A stretch of DNA of 16,492 nucleotides from Faecalibacterium sp. CAG:74 (GCA_000437595.1 FR899798.1:1-16492); one strand, 5' to 3'. Numbered from the stretch's first letter, positions 5,096 through 12,110 are shown. The notes: a model not told the origin generated them from the sequence alone. A program made the numbers and translations.

Positions 5096-7348
5096 TTAGC
5101 CCTCCACCTTGATGCGCTTGATGCGTTCCGTCACGCGGGTGGTTTCCCCACGGTGGCAGCACGGGCAAGTATCGTCGATAATGCCATTATAGCCGCACAG
5201 CGGGTCACGGTCAACCGGGTGGTTAATCGAACCGTAGCCGATGCCGATGTCGTGCATATAGCGCACAATCTTCTCGAACGCGTCGAGGTTCTTCAGCGGG
5301 TCGCCGTCCATCTCCACATAGGAGATATGGCCGCCGTTGGTCAGCGCATGATACGGCGCTTCCACGCTCAGCTTATGGAACGCCGTGCAGTGGTAGTAAA
5401 CCGGCACATGGAAGGAGTTCGTGTAGTATTCGCGGTCGGTCACGCCGGGGATGATGCCGAAGCGCTGCTTGTCGAGGCGAACGAAGCGGCCGGACAGACC
5501 TTCCGCAGGCGTGGCAATGACGGAGTAGTTCAGCCCCGTCTCCGCGGACACCTTGTCGGTGTATTCGCGCATCGTGCGGATGATTTTCAGGCCCAGCTTC
5601 TGGCTTTCCTCGTCCTCGCCGTGATGCTTGCCGCGCAAGGCAACCAGCGCTTCCGCCAAGCCGATGAATCCGATGGTCATCGTGCCGTGCTTGAGCACTT
5701 CGCCTACCTTGTCGTTCCAGCTCAGCTTTTCGGAGTCAATCCACACGCCCTCGCCCATCAGGAACGGGAAGTTCTTCACGCGCTTGTTGCTGATGATGCG
5801 GAAGCGTTCGTTCAGCTGGTCAATCACCAGTTCCATGCGCTCCTGCAGCACCTTGAAGAACACATCGACGTTGCCGTTCGCCTCAATGGCGATGCGCGGC
5901 AGGTTGATGGACGTGAAGGACAGATTGCCGCGGCGCGGGGCGATTTCGCGATCAGGGTCGTAGACATTGCCCATCACGCGGGTGCGGCAGCCCATGTAGG
6001 CGATTTCGGTCTCCGGATGGCCGGGCTTGTAGTACTGGAGGTTGAACGGCGCGTCCACGAAGGAGAAGTTCGGGAACAGGCGCTTTGCGCTCGTGCGGAT
6101 GGCGAGGCGGTAGATGTCGTAGTTCGGGTCGCCGGGGTTGAAGTTGACGCCTTCCTTGACGCGGAAAATCTGAATCGGGAAAATCGGCGTTTCGCCGCCG
6201 CCCAGACCTGCTTCCGTCGCCAGCAGCACATTCTTCATCACCAAACGGCCTTCAGGCGACACGTCCATGCCGTAGTTGATGGACGAGAACGGCACCTGCG
6301 CGCCCGCGCGGCTGTTCATGGTGTTCAGGTTGTGGATGAGCGCCTCCATTGCCTGATAGGTCGCCTTGTCTGTCTCCTGCTCGGAGCGGCGCTGCGTGAA
6401 GTCGAGAATGCGGGCAATCATCTGCTCGTCCGCCACATACTTCGTCAGCAGTTCTGCCATGCGTGCGCGGTGGTCAGCGTTCTCTTCCAGCGTGGGTTCG
6501 AGGTTCTCCGCCTTGGTCTGCGCCACCAGTTCATTGGCGTGCGCATCGCACTCCGCGTCGTTCAGCAGCAGCTCCAGCGCACGGGAGAGGTTCATGCGGT
6601 AGCGCTTGATGAACGTCTTTTTCACGCCGGGCGCCATGCCGTAGTCGAAGTCCACAATCGCCTGACCGCCGTGCTGATCGTTCTGGTTTGCCTGAATCGC
6701 AATGCACGCCAGCGCCGCGTAGGACGTGATGTCCTGCGGCTCACGCAAATAGCCGTGCCCCGTGGAGAAGCCGCCCTTGAACAGGCTCTTCAGCTCAATC
6801 TGGCAGCACGTCGTCGTCAGCGTGTAGAAGTCCATGTCATGAATGTGGATATCGCCGTCCATGTGCGCCTGACCAAATCGCGGATCCATGACGTACTTCT
6901 CGTAATACTGCTTTGCGCCTTCGCTGCCGAACTTGAGCATTGCGCCCATGGCAGTATCGCCATTGATGTTGGCGTTCTCGCGCTTGATGTCGGATTCGCT
7001 GGCATCTTTGAACACAATGTCCCCAAACGTGCGCATCAGGCGGGAGTTCATCTCGCGGACGCGGCTGCGCTCGGCGCGATAGAGGATGTAGGACTTCGCC
7101 GTGCGGGTGAAGCCGTTGCGCATCAGCACCTGCTCCACCGTGTCCTGCACCTGCTCCACGCTGGGGATGGCGCTGATGTTCTCGTTGTTCTCCAGCAAGC
7201 GGACGACTTCCTCCGTCAGCTTGCGGCTCGTCTCATGCCCGCGCGCACTGCCCGATGCCTGAAAAGACGCGAAAATGGCCTGCTCAATCTTGTCCTGATC
7301 AAAAGGAACTTCGCGTCCGTCGCGTTTGCGAATCATATCAATGCCCAT
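5096..7348 (-). CDS. nrdD: Anaerobic (class III) ribonucleoside-triphosphate reductase, C-terminus atypical
   Basis: The 750-aa product has an N-terminal ATP-cone (about 1-90; IRKRDGREVPFDQDKIEQAI), then the class III catalytic core with TTTCCQIELKSLFKGGF (Cys181/182 region), NQNDQHGGQ (221-229) and YMGCRTRVMGN. The enzyme reduces ribonucleotides anaerobically with a glycyl radical made by NrdG. Near the C-terminus, DPLCGYNGIIDDTCPCC looks like the zinc-binding segment. The protein then ends ERIKRIKVEG, where relatives continue with an RxTGYL-type loop carrying the radical glycine. No such loop appears in any frame downstream. I chose the ATG at 7348, which has GGAGG (7357-7361) at 8 nt, over the ATG at 7366. 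A likely NrdR operator lies upstream. The core is confident; whether it is active is uncertain. Confidence 0.92.
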   Translation of the reverse strand: MGIDMIRKRDGREVPFDQDKIEQAIFASFQASGSARGHETSRKLTEEVVRLLENNENISAIPSVEQVQDTVEQVLMRNGFTRTAKSYILYRAERSRVREMNSRLMRTFGDIVFKDASESDIKRENANINGDTAMGAMLKFGSEGAKQYYEKYVMDPRFGQAHMDGDIHIHDMDFYTLTTTCCQIELKSLFKGGFSTGHGYLREPQDITSYAALACIAIQANQNDQHGGQAIVDFDYGMAPGVKKTFIKRYRMNLSRALELLLNDAECDAHANELVAQTKAENLEPTLEENADHRARMAELLTKYVADEQMIARILDFTQRRSEQETDKATYQAMEALIHNLNTMNSRAGAQVPFSSINYGMDVSPEGRLVMKNVLLATEAGLGGGETPIFPIQIFRVKEGVNFNPGDPNYDIYRLAIRTSAKRLFPNFSFVDAPFNLQYYKPGHPETEIAYMGCRTRVMGNVYDPDREIAPRRGNLSFTSINLPRIAIEANGNVDVFFKVLQERMELVIDQLNERFRIISNKRVKNFPFLMGEGVWIDSEKLSWNDKVGEVLKHGTMTIGFIGLAEALVALRGKHHGEDEESQKLGLKIIRTMREYTDKVSAETGLNYSVIATPAEGLSGRFVRLDKQRFGIIPGVTDREYYTNSFHVPVYYHCTAFHKLSVEAPYHALTNGGHISYVEMDGDPLKNLDAFEKIVRYMHDIGIGYGSINHPVDRDPLCGYNGIIDDTCPCCHRGETTRVTERIKRIKVEG

Positions 7349-7678
7349 GGTCGGTGCCTCCATCATTCTCTATTCTATCCGTATTATTTCCCATTTGAGA
7401 ACCAATTGATAACCAGCCGTTCATTCGGCATAAGTTGTGGATGTTTTCTCCTGCCCATGCTACATATAGTGTCTGCAAAGCAGGAACGAAAGCCATCATA
7501 CACCACTGGAGCCGCTCTTGTCAATGCTGAATCTGGTCGAAATGGGCAGCCGAAAACCGCCCGAAGCGCCGCAAGCCCGGTAAACAGAACAGCTTCCACT
7601 GGCGGCGAAAATCGGGCGAAAAAACGTTTTTTCTGCGTTCCCGAACTTTCCCCGCTTGATACGGCAGATTCGTCCGTA
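7349..7678. other. Gap upstream of nrdD
   Basis: This stretch of about 330 bp contains the nrdD ribosome binding site and NrdR boxes. It also has a perfect 16-bp AT-rich palindrome GAAAAAACGTTTTTTC (7618-7633) and the left part of a nested inverted repeat (7650-7655 with 7693-7698, inside it 7659-7664 with 7674-7679). A 107-codon open frame on the minus strand has no recognisable protein character and no convincing start. No gene is supported. Confidence 0.6.
7425..7472 (-). promoter_or_regulatory. Likely NrdR operator (two boxes) upstream of nrdD
   Basis: On the minus strand, ACACTATATGTAGCAT (7457-7472) matches 13 of 16 positions of the known NrdR box (ACACWATATATWGTGT). A weaker match, CCACAACTTATGCCGA (7425-7440, 9 of 16), starts exactly 32 bp further on, the phased spacing usual for NrdR box pairs. 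NrdR is the ATP/dATP-sensing repressor of ribonucleotide reductase genes. The nrdR gene itself is not in this window. Confidence 0.55.
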
Positions 7679-7846
7679 TTATGCGCTTGTCTGCGGGGAG
7701 TGCGCATATGAATTTGAAAATCGGATTACTCCTCCAGCAGCAGCCGCTGACCCCGGAAATCCAGCAGCGACCGCTGCGGTGGCAGCACCGCCATCAGCCG
7801 GAAGCAGCATAATCCCCTTGATGAGCCGAGACGCAATCGTCTGCAT
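7679..7846 (-). pseudogene. Small ORF coupled to the glycosyltransferase gene, possibly frameshifted
   Basis: The ATG at 7846 lies 9 nt after the stop codon of the upstream gene, and TGAGGA overlapping that stop is a fair ribosome binding site. Read straight through, the ORF gives 55 aa starting MQTIASRLIKGIMLL but turning into an unlikely Ala/Gly run. In the +1 frame the same DNA reads RLMAVLPPQRSLLDF then RGQRLLLEE and stops at 7726, using the CTG/GAG codons typical of this genome. Skipping one base at CTT-C would join the two into a 39-aa protein. It may be a decayed gene end, a frameshifted small protein, or chance. I do not recognise it. Confidence 0.35.
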
Positions 7847-7855
7847 GATTTTTCC

Positions 7856-9265
7856 TCAGAGCAAGAATGTGAACAGCTGTTTTTCCACCGGCAGCGCCCG
7901 AAATTCAAACCAATCCGGATGTTCCTTCACAATGCCTGCCCAGAGTGCCTCTTCCGTCTCCGGAATCGTCCCTGCCGCCAGCAATGCCCGTAATTGCTCC
8001 CCAATGGCGCTCATCAGCGGCTTTATCTGCTTGTCCGGCACAACAACCATGGACAGGTCGAGACGGTTTCTGACGCTTGCCAGCACGATTTTCTCGCCGC
8101 ACAGCCGCTTCCACGGCAGCGCCATGCCGGTATAGAGCGGATAGCGCACACAGTCCGGCGCCATCCAGATATAGTGCGTGCTGGACAGCACCCGGTCGCG
8201 CGCCGCGCTGAGCATCGCCGCACGGCTGAACAGCGGCGGTTTGCCCGTCGGCATCGGCAGGGCATAGCGCGGCTTGTACTCCAGCACGTTCGGGTGAAAC
8301 TCCGCCACTTCGCGCAGCTTCAGCCCCTCGGCATAGCATAGCAGCGCCAAATCCTGCATTTGCGTCAGCTGGCGCAGCCAGTGCATCCCCTCTTCGTCCA
8401 GCGATGCCGGGCAGACCGTCACGCACAGCGGCATCGGGTCGGTGCGCTTCCTGCGCCGCCGCTGCACCGCCGACTTAATGCGCATCAGCGGCGTCACCGC
8501 CAGCGTCATGTCGAGGCTGTTTGACTTCATGCCTCGCTTCGCCGCCGCGGACAGCGTACCCGCCGCGAAATCAACGCCGTATTCTTCCTTCAGCTGCGCC
8601 AAGCCATCCTCCTGCGGGTCTATCCGCACAGGCGGCACGGGCAAATCGTGCGTCAGGGTGATGACGGGCTGATTCAGCGTGCAGCACTGCCAGCCCTGCA
8701 CCATCGCACGCAGGAACGCTGTACCGCTCCCTTGCGCCATCGCCCGGATGAAGCCCGCGCGCGCAAAGAAGAAGTCCGGATGCAGAAATGCGCCCGGCAT
8801 CGGGTGCGCCGCGAGCGTCAGGGGCATTCCGTGCGCAAAGCACAGCGTGCCGTCCGGGTCAATGCGCTCCGCCGCAACCGGACAGACCGCGCCAATCGGG
8901 TCATCCTGCGCCGGCAGATAGCCCGTCAGCACCGCCTGAGCGTTTTCCACCGGGCAGTCGTTCAGCGCGCGCAGGAGCTTCTTCTCCCAGTCGCGCTCAA
9001 AGCGCATCGCCGGATGCGCCAGCAGCGCATAGCGTTCGCCGTGCCAGAGCGTTTCCATCGCAGCAAAAGTCATTTCCGGGCTGACAAGGTATCGCAGCGC
9101 CCCGAACGCCGCCATATTGCATTCTTCGGGGGATGTCGGGGCTTCCGGCAGCACCAGCGCGTATGACAGCGCGTTGCGGTGCAGGGCGTTCTCCCGCGCG
9201 GAAGTCATTGCCTCGGTCGCTTCCGCCCAGTTCGCCGCCTGCATCAGTATCAGGATTCGCTCCAT
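7856..9265 (-). CDS. Putative two-domain glycosyltransferase-like protein
   Basis: The 469-aa product is soluble, without signal peptide or membrane spans. The N-terminal half (about 1-260) opens MERILILMQAANWAEATEAM and has LLAHPAMRFERDWEKKLLRAL then AVLTGYLP (about 81-116). This resembles GT-A-like enzymes that place a sugar-nucleotide site before a beta-strand, perhaps the GlcNAc-transferase (GT60-like) group. A basic hinge RRRRKR (268-273) leads to a second half with HYIWMAPDCVRYPLY (363-377), reminiscent of HtrL/YibB-type transferases. Both matches are impressions, not proofs. The start has GGAGGA (9271-9276) at 5 nt. It lies 68 nt after the metal-transporter permease on the same strand and may be co-transcribed with it. 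Function is open: surface polysaccharide or protein glycosylation is possible. Confidence 0.5.
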   Translation of the reverse strand: MERILILMQAANWAEATEAMTSARENALHRNALSYALVLPEAPTSPEECNMAAFGALRYLVSPEMTFAAMETLWHGERYALLAHPAMRFERDWEKKLLRALNDCPVENAQAVLTGYLPAQDDPIGAVCPVAAERIDPDGTLCFAHGMPLTLAAHPMPGAFLHPDFFFARAGFIRAMAQGSGTAFLRAMVQGWQCCTLNQPVITLTHDLPVPPVRIDPQEDGLAQLKEEYGVDFAAGTLSAAAKRGMKSNSLDMTLAVTPLMRIKSAVQRRRRKRTDPMPLCVTVCPASLDEEGMHWLRQLTQMQDLALLCYAEGLKLREVAEFHPNVLEYKPRYALPMPTGKPPLFSRAAMLSAARDRVLSSTHYIWMAPDCVRYPLYTGMALPWKRLCGEKIVLASVRNRLDLSMVVVPDKQIKPLMSAIGEQLRALLAAGTIPETEEALWAGIVKEHPDWFEFRALPVEKQLFTFLL

Positions 9266-9333
9266 ATCGTTCCTCCGTTATACTATTTTTGATGAACATG
9301 CGCCAAGATGCGCAGGTGAATCTGAAAATAGTA

Positions 9334-10173
9334 TTATTTTCTCAGCGCCCGAATGCCCAGCGAGATGGCGTAGCACACCGCCGCGAACAGCACAATCGCC
9401 GCACCCGCTGTCGTATCCAGATAATACGCGCAAATCAGCCCCGCCACGCCGCACACCAGCGCAATCACCACGCTGTACACCGCGTGCTGACGGCTCGACC
9501 GCGCCAGATTGCGCCCCGCCGCCGCGGGCAGAATCAGCAGTGCGTTAATCAGCATCACGCCAACCCAGCGAATCGCCAGCATAACCGCGACCGCCACCAG
9601 CACTACGAACGCGCACTCCACCAGCCGATTATGGATGCCTCGGCTGCGCGCCAGGGACGGGCTGATGCCCGACAGCAGCAGCGAATTGTACATCACCGCC
9701 CACAGCGCAATGCCCGCCACAAGCGCAATCAACAGATAGAGCAGGTCGCTGTCCTGTACTGCCAGCACGTCACCGACGAGCAGGGACGAATACTTCGCGA
9801 ATCCGCCGCCCATCGACAGCACCAGCACGCCTGCCGCCACGGAGGTGGACGAGAAGACGCTGATAATCGTATCAGTAGACGCTGCGCCCGTCTGCTTGAT
9901 GCGGCAAATCAGCAGCGCCCAGACGATGCCGAACACCAGCATCGCCAGCAAATCACTCGACACGCCGAGCAAAATGCCCAGACCGATGCCCGTCAGCGCG
10001 CTGTGCCCCAGCGCATCGGAGAAGAACGCCATCTGCTGGTTGACCGCCATCGTGCCGAGCAGCCCCAGCAGCGGCGTCAGCAGCAGAATCGCCAGAAGCG
10101 CATTGACCATGAAGTCAAATTGCAGGAATTCAAAGGGCAGCAGCGTTTGCACAAATGCGCGAATCGCATCCAT
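9334..10173 (-). CDS. znuB: Metal ABC transporter permease, ZnuB/MntB family
   Basis: The 279-aa, very hydrophobic protein has about eight membrane spans and the ABC-3 family look: FFSDALGHSALTGIGLGILL near the N-terminus, SLARSRGIHNRLVECAFVVL mid-protein, and VGVMLINALLILPAAAGRNL later. It forms the channel for zinc, manganese or iron import; which metal cannot be told. The ATG at 10173 overlaps the TGA of the upstream ATPase gene (TGATG), so the two are translationally coupled. AGGAGG (10183-10188) lies 9 nt upstream. An adjacent GTG (10176) is an alternative start. No metal-binding lipoprotein gene lies next to it. Confidence 0.88.
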   Translation of the reverse strand: MDAIRAFVQTLLPFEFLQFDFMVNALLAILLLTPLLGLLGTMAVNQQMAFFSDALGHSALTGIGLGILLGVSSDLLAMLVFGIVWALLICRIKQTGAASTDTIISVFSSTSVAAGVLVLSMGGGFAKYSSLLVGDVLAVQDSDLLYLLIALVAGIALWAVMYNSLLLSGISPSLARSRGIHNRLVECAFVVLVAVAVMLAIRWVGVMLINALLILPAAAGRNLARSSRQHAVYSVVIALVCGVAGLICAYYLDTTAGAAIVLFAAVCYAISLGIRALRK

Positions 10174-11027
10174 CACGCCTGACCTCCTTTCGTCTCGTCG
10201 TCCACCACGGCGGCGGCACGGGCGATTTCCTCCTCGGGCGTTTCCGCCTTGCGCCCCATCCAGCGTTCCGCGCCATGCAGCCGCTGGGCATTGAGCGTCT
10301 TTGCGCCCAGCCCGAACACCTTCTGGAATTCCGGCGATGCGAACACGTCATCCGGCTTGCCCTGCTTCAGCACCGTCTTGTCCAGCAGCACCACATGGTC
10401 AGCGTACTGGCGGACAACATTCAGGTCGTGGCTGACGAGCAGAATCGCCATATGGTGATGCTCCTTCAGGCGCACAACGGTATCCAGAAACATCTGCAAG
10501 CCGTTCTGATCAACGCCGGAGACGGGCTCGTCCAGCACAAGCAGATCAGGTGCGGGATGCAGCGCCAGCGCGAGCAGCACGCGCTGCAGTTCACCGCCGG
10601 AGCAGCGGCCGAGCGGACGGTGCAGCAGCTTTTCGCCCTCCACCATTTTCAGCGCCTCCATCACCTGCGCGCGGGTCTTTTTGCCGACCCCCGTCCACAC
10701 CGGGCGGCGCGTCAGGCTGGCGGCGAGGAAGTCCTCCACCGTCACAGGCATCTCCTTGTCGAATTCCAGATGCTGCGGCACATAGCCCGTGCGCATATGC
10801 GCCACGTCGCGCCCTTCGCCGTCCACATGGCGAATCGTACCGCCGTGAGCGTATTCCCCCAGCAGGGCGCGGATGAGCGTCGTTTTGCCCGCGCCGTTCT
10901 GGCCGATCAGCACCGTCAGCTGACCGCAGTGGATGTGCATCGACACATCCTGCAAAAGCGTCTGTCCGCCGCGCACCACGGAGACATTCTCCAGCGCAAT
11001 GCGGCACAGTTTGCAATTATCTGCCAT
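10173..11027 (-). CDS. znuC: Metal ABC transporter ATP-binding protein, ZnuC/MntA family
   Basis: The 284-aa ATPase has all ABC motifs: Walker A GQNGAGKTT (42-50), Q-loop Gln85 (GYVPQHLEF), signature CSGGELQ (142-148), Walker B DLLVLDEP (161-168) and the H-loop His200 (LLVSHDLNVV). It powers the adjacent permease. The first residues contain CKLC (5-8) and the roughly 45-residue C-terminal tail is charged (RKAETPEEEIARAAAV), slightly longer than usual for the family. The start is set by AAGGAGGG (11035-11042), 7 nt before the ATG. A promoter lies just upstream, and the gene is divergent from rpiB. I see no clear Zur or Fur box. Confidence 0.9.
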   Translation of the reverse strand: MADNCKLCRIALENVSVVRGGQTLLQDVSMHIHCGQLTVLIGQNGAGKTTLIRALLGEYAHGGTIRHVDGEGRDVAHMRTGYVPQHLEFDKEMPVTVEDFLAASLTRRPVWTGVGKKTRAQVMEALKMVEGEKLLHRPLGRCSGGELQRVLLALALHPAPDLLVLDEPVSGVDQNGLQMFLDTVVRLKEHHHMAILLVSHDLNVVRQYADHVVLLDKTVLKQGKPDDVFASPEFQKVFGLGAKTLNAQRLHGAERWMGRKAETPEEEIARAAAVVDDETKGGQA

Positions 11028-11072
11028 TTTATTTCCCTCCTTGGGACATTCGTGCGATTCTTGCACCCTGTT

Positions 11073-11081
11073 AGTATACCA
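11073..11081 (-). promoter_or_regulatory. Extended -10 promoter of znuCB
   Basis: On the minus strand, TGG-TATACT (-10 box 11073-11078) makes an extended -10 element. The matching -35 region (around 11096-11101, TAGAAT) is weak. The start near 11066 gives a leader of about 40 nt. Confidence 0.5.
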
Positions 11082-11209
11082 TGCTTTCCGCGCGGATTCT
11101 ACCCTTTTCTTTTTCCATCGGCAGGAGTTTCGCATTTTTTCGCGTATTATCATAAAGAAGAGCGAATCGTCCGCTTGGACGTTTTCGGAGGATAAAGGAG
11201 GATTTTCTC

Positions 11210-11656
11210 ATGATTGCTTTGGCTTGCGACCACACCGGCATTGAACTCAAAAAGGAAATGATGAAGCTGCTGGACTCGATGGGGCTGGAATGGAAGGATT
11301 TCGGCACGGACACGGCGGTCTCCTGCGATTACCCCGTGTATGGCTACCGCGCGGCGAAGGCGGTTGTGTCTGGCGAATGCGACCGCGGCATCCTGATTTG
11401 CGGCACGGGCATCGGCATTGGCATTGCGGCAAGCAAGGTGAAGGGCACGCGCGTCTGCACCTGTTCGGACGTGTACAGTGCCGAATTGAGCAAGCGCCAC
11501 AACAACAGCAACATCCTGACGATGGGTGCGCGTGTCGTCGGCGTTGACTTAGCGAAGATGATTGCGACCCACTGGCTGACCGCCGAATTCGAGGGCGGCC
11601 GTCACCAGCGCCGCATCGACATGATTACAGCGATTGAGAACGGCGCGGAGCTGTGA
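11210..11656 (+). CDS. rpiB: Ribose-5-phosphate isomerase B (RpiB/LacAB family)
   Basis: The 148-aa product matches RpiB in length and motifs: N-terminal CDHTGIELK (6-14), the catalytic-cysteine segment CGTGIGIGIAASK (Cys64), RHNNSNILTMGAR (96-108) and EGGRHQRRI (128-136) for phosphate binding. It interconverts ribose 5-phosphate and ribulose 5-phosphate in the pentose phosphate pathway. Members of the family can also act on allose or galactose phosphates, so the substrate is not certain. The ribosome binding site is AAGGAGG (11195-11201), 8 nt before the ATG. It is monocistronic, divergent from znuC, and followed at once by repeat A2, whose last hairpin and T run probably terminate it. Confidence 0.92.
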   Translation: MIALACDHTGIELKKEMMKLLDSMGLEWKDFGTDTAVSCDYPVYGYRAAKAVVSGECDRGILICGTGIGIGIAASKVKGTRVCTCSDVYSAELSKRHNNSNILTMGARVVGVDLAKMIATHWLTAEFEGGRHQRRIDMITAIENGAEL

Positions 11657-11669
11657 GAGGCGCCAGAGG

Positions 11670-11721
11670 CAGGGGCGCTGCCCCTGTACCCCGCAAGGGA
11701 GTTCCTCCCTTGACCCTTTTT
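11670..11721 (+). repeat. Structured repeat A, copy A2 (also rpiB terminator)
   Basis: Hairpin CAGGGGC-GCT-GCCCCTG (11670-11686), then the conserved CCGC, hairpin CAAGGGAG-TTC-CTCCCTTG (11694-11712), then GACCC and five T. Compared with A1, stem pairs change on both sides (for example G-C to A-T and C-G to G-C in the last hairpin), while CCGC and GACCCTTTTT stay fixed. It starts 14 nt after the rpiB stop codon and is shaped like an intrinsic terminator. Confidence 0.8.
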
Positions 11722-11765
11722 CGCGATTGAGTTGGTAGCTTCTTCATACTGTGCCCGCGTGTTTA

Positions 11766-11819
11766 TGCAGGGCTTCGCGTCTGTGGGCGCGACCAAAGGG
11801 CTTTCCGATCGCCCTTTGG
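11766..11819 (+). repeat. Structured repeat R, copy R2
   Basis: Hairpin TCGCGTC-TGTG-GGCGCGA (11775-11792, fully paired with one G-T), followed directly by CCAAAGGGC/GCCCTTTGG (11793-11801 with 11811-11819, loop TTTCCGATC). The loop differs from that of R1 by one base. The third pair of hairpin 2 is A-T here and C-G in R1. Confidence 0.75.
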
Positions 11820-11976
11820 GAACCTTCGGCGCGGACACTTCCATGTTTCTGGGCTTTTACCGCTGCTTCAATATTTTTGCGTTCTTGAATGTTTCTTATA
11901 AAGAGCAAAAAGGCACACTAACTATACAGTAGCTGCAATACCATTCAAGAAACATGGGTGTGCAATGCGAAGGGGT

Positions 11977-12048
11977 CAAGGGGGCGACCGCAGACTTCGT
12001 CTGTTTTCATTGCCCCCTTGTCGCCTCCGCAGAGGCGAACCCCCTGCA
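11977..12048 (-). repeat. Structured repeat R, copy R3 (expanded loop, A-like end)
   Basis: On the minus strand, TCGCCTC-TGCG-GAGGCGA (12038-12021, perfect) is followed by CAAGGGGGC/GCCCCCTTG (12020-12012 with 11985-11977). The loop is 26 nt and contains a CAGAC-GAA-GTCTG hairpin. The end GCCCCCTTGACCCCTT resembles the tail of repeat A rather than that of R1 and R2. Confidence 0.7.
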
Positions 12049-12110
12049 TCGCAAAAAACAAATTGCGAATCATAAACTGTCAACAACACAAACCAACAAA
12101 ACATCCACCT

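Noticed and set aside
7384..7707. 107-codon minus-strand frame upstream of nrdD
   Set aside because: It has no ribosome binding site, runs through the NrdR boxes and palindrome, and has no recognisable protein features.
4919..7711. 930-codon open frame on the plus strand opposite nrdD
   Set aside because: It is the antisense shadow of a GC3-rich gene. Its translation is rich in His, Arg, Val and Ala without domains, and it runs through nrdD and its control region.
9133..11195. Long plus-strand frames (9133-10182 and 10155-11195) opposite znuB and znuC
   Set aside because: Arg/Gln/His-rich shadows; all ABC motifs are on the minus strand.
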